DNA of 6,211 nt, taken from assembly GCA_017694275.1 (NCBI GenBank), contig JADINB010000158.1, positions 1 to 6,211 on the forward strand, given 5' to 3'. Origin of the DNA: Candidatus Egerieousia excrementavium (GTDB lineage Bacteria; Bacteroidota; Bacteroidia; Bacteroidales; UBA932). How positions within the stretch are numbered: the first letter of the stretch is position 1; each line of letters opens with the position of its first letter. The notes beneath the pieces were generated by a model. That model was not told the origin of the DNA and did no database searches. It saw nothing but the letters and a program-made list of their open reading frames with translations. The position numbers were made by a program, and so were the translations under genes. Shown here piece after piece: positions 1 through 5,321 of the stretch.

Positions 1-913
1 GTATTATCAGCAATCCTGAAACCATATTGAAACCTGCAACCGCAATCATGAGCGCGAGCAGAATCAGCACATTCACATCGAGCAGCCTGAGCCAGTCATA
101 CAACACATAAAACCGCTCTTCCACTGTAGAGGGGAGCAAAGTATACGGTTCATCTTCCGGGGTGCTTTCAAGTATAAGATTCTCGACATCCAATGCTGTT
201 CCGGAAGTCTCATTCCTGTATTTCCTTTTCAACATTATCTCATATCCGGAAAGCATGTCCCCGTCCCATCCGTTCACATCGCGTATCAATCCTATGTCTG
301 CAATTATAAGCTTGGAATCCAGTTCCTCAAGAATCGCGTCATAAATGCCGCATACGTTGAATATGCGGAATGTCACATCTTCTCCCACGAAATAGGCGAA
401 GACCTTGTCATCCAACCCGTATCCCAAGGCATCTGAAAGGGTTTTGGAGATAAGGATATCTGAAGAAAGCGTATCTGCAGAATAGTCCGGAAGAGAACCG
501 CATATCAGGTGTGCTGCAAAAAAATTCCTGTTGTAGCATGAATCGACACCTTTGAAGACCACACCCTGGATATGTCCGGTACTCTTCAATATACCGCTGC
601 GGTATGCAACTCCGCCGACAGATTCCACCTGCGGCATACGCCTTAGTTCTTCAATATAGGCAGGGACTTTCACAGGATACAGATGGTTTACCACATCAGT
701 TCCTGGAGCCGAAAGCGTTATGTCTCCGCTAAAGCCTGATGCCTTTTCGCGTATCTGTGCCCTGAAACCGTTTGCAACTGCAATTGCCACCATGATGACC
801 GCAACGCTTATTGCAACCGAAACCGTAGCTATAATATTACTTATCCTGCTAAGCTGCCCCCTTGAGGCACTTTTATATGTAAATTTTCTTGCTATGAACA
901 GATATAAATTCAT
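1..913 (-). CDS. FtsX-like ABC transporter permease, LolC/LolE type (partial, C-terminus off the left edge)
   Basis: Reading the minus strand from the ATG at 913-911 gives 304 codons with no stop up to the window edge. The protein begins MNLYLFIARKF. A hydrophobic helix follows at about residues 27-47 and runs into the NGF (48-50) seen in LolC/LolE and other FtsX-family permeases. Next comes a soluble, mostly extracytoplasmic domain of about 230 residues, of the kind found in MacB/LolE-type proteins. A second membrane helix starts near residue 278 (LLDVNVLILLALMIAVAGF) and is cut off. Family members are usually about 400 residues with four helices, so roughly 100 residues are missing. By family, such permeases pair with an ATPase and act on lipoproteins or other envelope substrates; the substrate here is not visible and no ATPase gene lies in the window. 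The gene is divergent from the tRNA gene. No promoter or clear ribosome binding site was found for it. The family call is firm; assignment to true LolC/LolE function is inference. Confidence 0.88.
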   Translation of the reverse strand, partial: MNLYLFIARKFTYKSASRGQLSRISNIIATVSVAISVAVIMVAIAVANGFRAQIREKASGFSGDITLSAPGTDVVNHLYPVKVPAYIEELRRMPQVESVGGVAYRSGILKSTGHIQGVVFKGVDSCYNRNFFAAHLICGSLPDYSADTLSSDILISKTLSDALGYGLDDKVFAYFVGEDVTFRIFNVCGIYDAILEELDSKLIIADIGLIRDVNGWDGDMLSGYEIMLKRKYRNETSGTALDVENLILESTPEDEPYTLLPSTVEERFYVLYDWLRLLDVNVLILLALMIAVAGFNMVSGLLII

Positions 914-943
914 CTGTAGGATAATATTTTTAGAATTTTTTTA

Positions 944-951
944 TATATTTG
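944..951 (+). promoter_or_regulatory. Candidate -7 promoter box for tRNA-Gly
   Basis: TATATTTG matches the Bacteroidota -7 consensus TAnnTTTG exactly. It ends 19 bases before the mature tRNA 5' end, a suitable distance for a short 5' leader. No TTTG-like -33 box is visible about 20 bases upstream, and the surroundings are very AT-rich, so chance occurrence is possible. Confidence 0.4.
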
Positions 952-970
952 TAATCGCTATGCATCTGAT

Positions 971-1043
971 GCGGAAATAGCTCAGTCGGTAGAGCATCAG
1001 CTTCCCAAGCTGAGGGTCGCGAGTTCGAATCTCGTTTTCCGCT
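971..1043 (+). tRNA. tRNA-Gly (anticodon CCC)
   Basis: This is a full 73-base cloverleaf. The acceptor stem GCGGAAA pairs with TTTCCGC. The D arm is GCTC/GAGC with loop AGTCGGTA. The anticodon stem TCAGC/GCTGA encloses the loop TTCCCAA, which places CCC at 1004-1006, reading the glycine codon GGG. The variable loop has 5 bases. The T arm GCGAG/CTCGT carries loop TTCGAAT, with one G-T pair at its base. The discriminator base is T, as is usual for bacterial tRNA-Gly, and the 3' CCA is not encoded. The gene stands alone, divergent from the permease and followed 40 bases later by a hairpin terminator. Glycine identity is supported by the anticodon and the acceptor sequence. Confidence 0.97.
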
Positions 1044-1083
1044 CGCTCTTAACCAGACACTAACGAAACAAAGAACTTCTGAA

Positions 1084-1112
1084 AAACAGGCGGCCGGTTC
1101 GGCCGCCTGTTT
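1084..1112. terminator. Strong hairpin, probable bidirectional terminator between tRNA-Gly and the phosphorylase gene
   Basis: There is a perfect 13-bp inverted repeat: AAACAGGCGGCCG at 1084-1096 and its complement at 1100-1112, with a GTT loop. On the minus strand the stem runs straight into TGTTTTTC, a good U-run for ending the phosphorylase transcript 12 bases after its stop codon. On the plus strand it is followed by TTTCATTTTC, so it can also end the tRNA transcript. It lies exactly in the gap between the two convergent units. Confidence 0.9.
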
Positions 1113-1123
1113 CATTTTCAACC

Positions 1124-1999
1124 CTACTGCCCAGCTACGAGTCTGCCAAGGGCCATCTCCACCATCTCTTTCACCCTTGTCTTGTAATCAGGCAAGGCAT
1201 CGTGGTTGTACCTGTTTGCAATGGTACAGCAAAGTGTGGCCGCCCGATGGCCCATCAGGCGGGCAAAGCCTGCCAAAGCAGCCCCCTCCATCTCGAAATT
1301 TGCAATTCTGTACCCTTCATACCTGAAACTTTCACATTTGTCCAGCAAGTCAGGCATAGCCAGCCCCAAGCGCAGCACTCTTCCCTGAGGAGCATAGAAA
1401 CCGGCTGCGGATATTGTCATTCCGGCAAGCGTATCGTTTTCAAAAAGTGAGGCCAGGCCTTCGTCTGCCTTGACAAAATAAGGAATCTGCAGATGGCGCT
1501 CCCATTCAATATGTTTCAGAAAAGCCGCCTCCGCGTCGGCCATGGTTATCATATCTCTTCCCGCATACCAGTTCAATACACCGTCGAACCCTATGGAAAC
1601 TAATGAAAATACGGGAGTACCGGGCTTTATGTCTGGCTGGAGTGCACCGCATGTCCCGAGTCTGAGAATACGCAGGCTGCGTTTTTCTTCCTTTATCTCA
1701 CGTGTCTTGAAATCTATGTTTGCAAGGGCGTCCAGTTCATTCATTACAATATCGATATTGTCTGAGCCAATACCTGTGGAGAGTACTGTAAATCGTACTC
1801 CCTTGTAATATCCTGTAACGGAATGGAATTCACGCGAAGCATTTTCCGCCTCGCATTTTCCGAAAAACGATGCAACCATCCTCACTCTTGAAGGGTCTCC
1901 GACAAGTATCACGTTGTCTGCAAGCTGTTCAGGCCTTATATGCAGATGGAAAACCGAATTGTCGCTGTTTATTATCAACTCAGAACTCTCAATTCTCAT
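1124..1999 (-). CDS. udp: Nucleoside phosphorylase, uridine phosphorylase type
   Basis: A 291-residue cytoplasmic enzyme of the PNP/UDP phosphorylase family. By family it cleaves a nucleoside with inorganic phosphate to a free base and (deoxy)ribose 1-phosphate in nucleoside salvage. Visible motifs are GDPSRV at 34-39 (phosphate-binding loop), STGIGSDN at 74-81, LRLGTCGALQ at 112-121, GFYAPQGR at 200-207 and NFEMEGAAL at 234-242 (ribose contact). The Gln-x-Arg pair in FYAPQGR (205 and 207) matches the residues that bind uracil in E. coli uridine phosphorylase, which favours a pyrimidine substrate over purine. The protein is about 40 residues longer than E. coli Udp (253), partly through a charged stretch around residues 97-110. 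The ATG at 1999 is the natural start. The gene looks monocistronic, with a -7 box at 2040-2033 and a terminator at 1084-1112. The family is certain; uridine preference is likely but inferred. Confidence 0.93.
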   Translation of the reverse strand: MRIESSELIINSDNSVFHLHIRPEQLADNVILVGDPSRVRMVASFFGKCEAENASREFHSVTGYYKGVRFTVLSTGIGSDNIDIVMNELDALANIDFKTREIKEEKRSLRILRLGTCGALQPDIKPGTPVFSLVSIGFDGVLNWYAGRDMITMADAEAAFLKHIEWERHLQIPYFVKADEGLASLFENDTLAGMTISAAGFYAPQGRVLRLGLAMPDLLDKCESFRYEGYRIANFEMEGAALAGFARLMGHRAATLCCTIANRYNHDALPDYKTRVKEMVEMALGRLVAGQ

Positions 2000-2026
2000 A
2001 TTCTCGATTCTGTTTATATTATATTA

Positions 2027-2039
2027 ACCTTTCAAAGGT
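2027..2039. repeat. 13-bp palindrome in a divergent promoter region
   Basis: ACCTTTCAAAGGT is a perfect 6+1+6 inverted repeat. It lies over the -7 box of the phosphorylase promoter on the minus strand and the -33 box of the DUF4293 promoter on the plus strand. It could be an operator, or simply a consequence of the two promoter boxes sharing sequence. Confidence 0.6.
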
Positions 2040-2061
2040 AAGAATTTATTTTGTAGTTTTG
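2030..2061 (+). promoter_or_regulatory. Promoter for the DUF4293 gene (-33 TTTC, -7 TAGTTTTG)
   Basis: TTTC at 2030-2033 (one mismatch to the TTTG -33 consensus) is followed after exactly 20 bases by TAGTTTTG at 2054-2061, a perfect TAnnTTTG. The start codon at 2087 lies 25 bases downstream, which fits a short leader. The same TTTC-N20-TAnnTTTG layout occurs before the M28 peptidase gene. Confidence 0.65.
2033..2040 (-). promoter_or_regulatory. Candidate -7 promoter box for the nucleoside phosphorylase gene
   Basis: On the minus strand 2040-2033 reads TACCTTTG, an exact match to TAnnTTTG. It ends 33 bases before the ATG at 1999, giving a predicted 5' UTR of roughly 25 bases. No good -33 box is seen about 20 bases further upstream, so the promoter may be weak or need an activator. 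Confidence 0.5.
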
Positions 2062-2086
2062 TGCCCGATATTAACGATTGAAAGAT

Positions 2087-2509
2087 ATGATACAGAGAAT
2101 CCAGACCCTTTTCCTGCTTGCCACTCTCGGCCTTGTCATTGCAATACTCTCCAGCAAGGTTTTCTATACCGCAGAATATACCGTAAAATATACCGAGTAC
2201 ACCCCGTATCTTGTACTGTCGATTGCCACACTCATTATCACGTTCTTTACCATCTTCATGTACCACCACAGAATGTTCCAGATAAGGCTGTGTATCTTCA
2301 ACACGATTGTTTTCATAGCATTCCAGTGCTGGATAGCATACGCGTTCTTCACAAGTGAGCCAGGTACGGTCTTCTCGATAACCGCTGTGTTCCCCATTAT
2401 CTGTGCAATACTTACATTCATGGCACTGAGATACATTGCAAGGGATGAAGCAATGGTAAGGGCTTCCAATTCGCTCAGAAACATTGACAAAAAGAGCAGG
2501 AAGAAGTAG
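2087..2509 (+). CDS. DUF4293 family integral membrane protein
   Basis: A 140-residue protein with four predicted membrane helices at about 7-23, 41-59, 66-88 and 95-114. It ends in a basic cytoplasmic tail (KKSRKK). The opening MIQRIQTLFLL and the C-terminal LRYIARDEAMVRASNSLR are the hallmarks of DUF4293, a Bacteroidota family of unknown function. I start it at the ATG at 2087, because family members begin MIQRIQ. An in-frame TTG at 2078 would add only MKD and would sit very close to the predicted transcription start. The sequence just before the ATG is AT-rich with at most GAAAG as a weak ribosome binding site. The gene is divergent from the phosphorylase gene and convergent with the TPR gene, with only 3 bases between the two stop codons. 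The function is not known and the neighbours do not reveal it. Confidence 0.92.
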   Translation: MIQRIQTLFLLATLGLVIAILSSKVFYTAEYTVKYTEYTPYLVLSIATLIITFFTIFMYHHRMFQIRLCIFNTIVFIAFQCWIAYAFFTSEPGTVFSITAVFPIICAILTFMALRYIARDEAMVRASNSLRNIDKKSRKK

Positions 2510-2522
2510 CGTCTACTGCTCT
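2493..2522 (-). terminator. Possible terminator of the mtgA-TPR operon
   Basis: AGAGCAG (2493-2499) pairs with CTGCTCT (2516-2522), a 7-bp stem with a 16-base loop that contains both convergent stop codons. A small inner pairing (TAG/CTA) is possible. On the minus strand the stem is followed by TTTTGTC, so together with the last stem base there are five consecutive T residues, as expected of an intrinsic terminator. On the plus strand there is no T-run (GTTCCGG follows). It lies inside the last codons of DUF4293. The long loop keeps confidence moderate. Confidence 0.42.
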
Positions 2523-4528
2523 GTTCCGGTACAATATTTCTTTATGACCGGATAGGCATCGCTTACGCCGAGTTCTCCGGCCTTGCTCAGGTCTATGCAG
2601 CCTTTGGCTTTGTCTTTCAAATAAATAAGCACAAGCCCGCGGTTATAGTAAGCCTCGGCAAGATATGGATATTCTTCTATTGCCTTGGAATACTGGTTTA
2701 TCGCCTCTGGCAAATCGTCTGAAAGGCAATAGAGATTACCGAGATTGTAATGCAGATAGGGGAATCCCGGCATCATCATCAGTGCCTTGTTCATATCATG
2801 TATGGCTGCCGTATAGTCATAGTTCTTATATGAGGGTTCCTTTACGCGCGCCCTTGCCGTGCCGGATTCATCAAGCGTGAGAATCTGCACGTTGCTTTCC
2901 ATTGAAGAGATGAAATCTATTATCTCGGCCTGTACGGCCCCGCGGTTCATATAGTAAAATGCCCGGTTTGGCTCCTGCGATATGGCTCTGTCGTAATAAG
3001 AAAGGGCCGAATTGTAGCGCTTTCCGTTGCCTTCCAATATACCCTTTACAAAAAGCAGTTTGGCATAGACGCCGTCATCCTTGTCGGCAATGTCGCGCTC
3101 ATATCTCTCCAGTCTGGCATCTATTTCAGCTTCCTGCTTCTGCAGATGCTGCATATCACCTTTCGAGCATACCAGATCTACCGGCAGTGCAAGAGAATCT
3201 ATGAAGTTCTCCAGTTCCCGGCTCTCATAACTGCGGGAAAGAGCCATGTATACCCGGCCTTGCTCAGAGACATTGAATTTGTACAAAGGTTTGAGCTTTA
3301 TGTCTATGTCTCTATACTGCAATAGTTCATTGTTGAAATCTTTTTTGGCAAAGTCTGCATCCAGAGCAAGCAGGCTGTCATATTTGCGTGAGGTGTCTGC
3401 AAATGCGCTGCGTCCTGCGGAATCGCGTGTTATTGCACGATATTCACGCACCTTTTCCTCTGCAATCTCGAAATCCTGCCTTGCAGAATTGAACTGTCCC
3501 AACTGATTTTTTGCATAAGCCCTGTTATAGTATGCCTTTGCAAAATCCGGATAGAGGTTTATGGCCTGTGAGTAGTCATCCATGGCGTCTCTGTAACGGT
3601 GCAGTTCCAGAAAGACTCCCGCCCTGTTGAAATAGGCCAGCACATTGTTGGGATTGACAGCCAGTACGCGGTCGTAATCGTCAAGCGCATTATTGTAATC
3701 GCCTATCTGTGTACGGATAAGTGCCCTGTTATACAAGGTCAGCGCATTACCCGGATCGTACTCCAGCACTTTGTCTATATCCTCCAGCGCCCCCATGATA
3801 TCCAGCCTGTCATATTTTATAAGGGCTCTGTTGAAATAGGCAAAGGAATTTGTGGAATCGAGTCTCAACGCACTGTTCAAATCTTCCATGGCCAGAGAGT
3901 CATTTCCCTGCATTGCGTAAATTCTGGAACGGCGTATGTACCCTTCCGGGTCGAACATGTTGAGATTTACAGCCTTGTTATAATCTGAAAGCGCCTTGAC
4001 AGTATCTTTAAGATAAAGATAGCAGGCTCCCCGGTTCAGATAGGCTTCAGGGACACGCGAATCGTATCTGAGAAAGCGGTTGAAATCATTTATTGCCTTG
4101 TCGAACTGCTGTGAAAGGAAATATGTTACGCCACGGCTGAAATAGAGTCCGTAATAACTTGGGCGCAGGTCAACCGCTTCAGCCAGATCCTGCAACGCCC
4201 GGTCATATTCTCCGGTACGGCTCAGTGTTATGGCGCGATAATGATAGGCCGGCGTATAAAGCGGGTTGAGCTGCAGCGTCTTGTCGAAGTCCTGCTCGGC
4301 CCCCATAAAATCGCCCAGATTGTATTTCGCTATGCCTCTGAAAAAATAAGCTTCATAAAGAGAGTTGTCCAGCTGCACAAGAGTATTGAAATTATCTATG
4401 GCTGCCGCGTATTTTCCATCTATGAGGAACTGCCTTCCTCGATAGAAAAACTTGTTTATATCATACTGTCCGCTCATTTGCAGCGAACCGAAAAGCAATA
4501 TGAGAAATATGACTGTCCTTTTTAACAT
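2513..4528 (-). CDS. Secreted tetratricopeptide repeat (TPR) protein
   Basis: A 671-residue protein when started at the ATG at 4528. This start puts a signal peptide at the very N-terminus (MLKRTVIFLILLFGSLQMSG, cleavage near residue 20-21) and lies 4 bases after the mtgA stop. An in-frame ATG at 4549 would add 7 residues and overlap mtgA by 17 bases. Ten consecutive TPR units of about 34 residues fill residues 22-363, with the usual pattern AYFNRA..L..Y..A..D...A...P. A linker of about 122 residues (364-485), charged and partly coiled-coil-like, follows. Four more units fill 486-671; the second of these carries an insert of roughly 30 residues. TPRs bind proteins or peptides, so a scaffold role outside the cytoplasm is expected. 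No catalytic domain is visible. Co-transcription with mtgA suggests, but does not show, a link to murein synthesis. Confidence 0.92.
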   Translation of the reverse strand: MLKRTVIFLILLFGSLQMSGQYDINKFFYRGRQFLIDGKYAAAIDNFNTLVQLDNSLYEAYFFRGIAKYNLGDFMGAEQDFDKTLQLNPLYTPAYHYRAITLSRTGEYDRALQDLAEAVDLRPSYYGLYFSRGVTYFLSQQFDKAINDFNRFLRYDSRVPEAYLNRGACYLYLKDTVKALSDYNKAVNLNMFDPEGYIRRSRIYAMQGNDSLAMEDLNSALRLDSTNSFAYFNRALIKYDRLDIMGALEDIDKVLEYDPGNALTLYNRALIRTQIGDYNNALDDYDRVLAVNPNNVLAYFNRAGVFLELHRYRDAMDDYSQAINLYPDFAKAYYNRAYAKNQLGQFNSARQDFEIAEEKVREYRAITRDSAGRSAFADTSRKYDSLLALDADFAKKDFNNELLQYRDIDIKLKPLYKFNVSEQGRVYMALSRSYESRELENFIDSLALPVDLVCSKGDMQHLQKQEAEIDARLERYERDIADKDDGVYAKLLFVKGILEGNGKRYNSALSYYDRAISQEPNRAFYYMNRGAVQAEIIDFISSMESNVQILTLDESGTARARVKEPSYKNYDYTAAIHDMNKALMMMPGFPYLHYNLGNLYCLSDDLPEAINQYSKAIEEYPYLAEAYYNRGLVLIYLKDKAKGCIDLSKAGELGVSDAYPVIKKYCTGTEQ

Positions 4529-4532
4529 ACGA

Positions 4533-5222
4533 TTATTCACTGCTGCCATTTGTGTGCCACTCTACACGTTCCATAAGCCATTCGATATGCGCCGCCCTTC
4601 TTTTCATGTAGGAGGTCGGGGCATTGGCCTTCCTGACAAGAGGATTGGGCAATGAAGCCGCAACAAGTGCCGAACGATGTCTGTCCAGCTGAGCGGCTGT
4701 AATGCCAAACAACTGCTCTGCTGCTGCCTCGGCACCATATATGCCTTTCCCCATCTCCGCCACGTTAAGGTACACTTCCATTATCCGCTCCTTTCCCCAT
4801 ATCAGTTCTATGAGCACTGTAAAATAGGCTTCAAGCCCCTTTCTCACCCAGCTTCTGCCAGGCCATAGAAAAACATTCTTTGCCGTCTGCTGGGATATTG
4901 TACTCGCGCCTCTGAGTCTGCGTCCGCTTTCCGCCTCTTCAAGTGCACGCCTTATCTGCCTGAAGTCAAACCCCGAATGTTCGAGAAACAGGTTGTCCTC
5001 GCTTGCCACCACGGCAAGAGGCAACTCCGGCGAAATATCCCGCAAAGGCACCCATTTTTTATGAGTCGCGAATGCAGGGTCATTCCTGAATTCATATGCC
5101 CGCTCTATCATCAGCGGAGTAATGGATACAGGTACCCATTTGTATATGAGTGTGACCAGCAATGAGAAAAGAACGAAACAAAAAGGTATGTAGAAAAAAA
5201 CAATTTTCAGGAACCTTCTCAT
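4533..5222 (-). CDS. mtgA: Monofunctional biosynthetic peptidoglycan transglycosylase (GT51)
   Basis: A 229-residue membrane-anchored glycosyltransferase of family GT51. By family it polymerises lipid II into glycan strands on the outer face of the inner membrane. One N-terminal helix lies at about 4-27. The catalytic motif SEDNLFLEHSGFD is at 74-86, with Glu75 as the expected general base. GASTISQQTAKNVFL is at 105-119, RKGLE with the second conserved Glu at 127-131, and KERIMEVYLN at 144-153. There is no transpeptidase domain, and the length is close to E. coli MtgA (242), so this is the monofunctional form and complete. An ATG at 5276 in the same frame would add 18 residues, but it lies upstream of the -7 box at 5251-5244. 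The ATG at 5222 starts right at the basic residues before the membrane helix and is preferred. The TPR gene begins 4 bases after the stop, so the two are probably one operon with coupled translation. Confidence 0.94.
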   Translation of the reverse strand: MRRFLKIVFFYIPFCFVLFSLLVTLIYKWVPVSITPLMIERAYEFRNDPAFATHKKWVPLRDISPELPLAVVASEDNLFLEHSGFDFRQIRRALEEAESGRRLRGASTISQQTAKNVFLWPGRSWVRKGLEAYFTVLIELIWGKERIMEVYLNVAEMGKGIYGAEAAAEQLFGITAAQLDRHRSALVAASLPNPLVRKANAPTSYMKRRAAHIEWLMERVEWHTNGSSE

Positions 5223-5243
5223 GGCACATACGTAGCAATCGTA

Positions 5244-5251
5244 CAAAAATA
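5244..5251 (-). promoter_or_regulatory. Candidate -7 promoter box for the mtgA-TPR operon
   Basis: On the minus strand 5251-5244 reads TATTTTTG, a perfect TAnnTTTG. It ends 21 bases before the preferred mtgA start at 5222. The best -33 candidate is CTTG at 5277-5274, 22 bases away, slightly longer than the usual spacing. The box supports the shorter mtgA start. Confidence 0.5.
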
Positions 5252-5260
5252 GTTTTTTTC

Positions 5261-5280
5261 CCACAAATTTCCACAAGTTT
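5261..5280. repeat. 10-bp tandem direct repeat between mtgA and the M28 peptidase gene
   Basis: CCACAAATTT (5261-5270) is followed immediately by CCACAAGTTT (5271-5280), with 9 of 10 bases identical. The repeat spans the -33 region of the plus-strand promoter and the upstream part of the minus-strand promoter. Its one-helical-turn period would suit side-by-side binding of a regulator. No regulator is identified. Confidence 0.55.
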
Positions 5281-5299
5281 ACGATATTGGTTATTTTTG
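5268..5299 (+). promoter_or_regulatory. Promoter for the M28 peptidase gene (-33 TTTC, -7 TATTTTTG)
   Basis: TTTC at 5268-5271 and TATTTTTG at 5292-5299 are separated by exactly 20 bases. The start codon at 5322 is 22 bases beyond the -7 box. The arrangement is the same as that before the DUF4293 gene, which strengthens both calls. Confidence 0.65.
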
Positions 5300-5321
5300 T
5301 CCGGCAAAAATATGAGAGCAG

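Noticed and set aside
930..1121. 63-codon open frame on the minus strand across the tRNA region
   Set aside because: It is the antisense translation of tRNA-Gly plus the terminator. Peptides like RDSNSRPSAWEADALPTEL are a well-known artefact of translating tRNA genes in reverse.
1870..2358. 162-codon plus-strand open frame
   Set aside because: It runs antisense through the phosphorylase 5' end, across both promoters, and out of frame through DUF4293. It is Cys/His/Arg-rich and has no domain-like character.
2164..2490. 108-codon minus-strand frame opposite DUF4293
   Set aside because: It is an antisense shadow of a membrane protein gene, so its hydrophobic stretches mirror the real helices. 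It has no promoter or start signal of its own.
3599..3988. 129-codon plus-strand frame inside the TPR gene
   Set aside because: Its repeated pattern only reflects the reverse complement of the TPR repeats.
2513..4549. Periodic DNA signal about every 102 bases, considered as a DNA repeat array
   Set aside because: The period equals 34 codons, and identity is at the protein-motif level only. It is the TPR architecture, not a CRISPR or satellite repeat.
5255..5280. CCACAA motifs considered as DnaA boxes
   Set aside because: TTTCCCACA and ATTTCCACA each differ from TTATCCACA at two positions, and there is no replication gene nearby. A local promoter repeat is a simpler reading.
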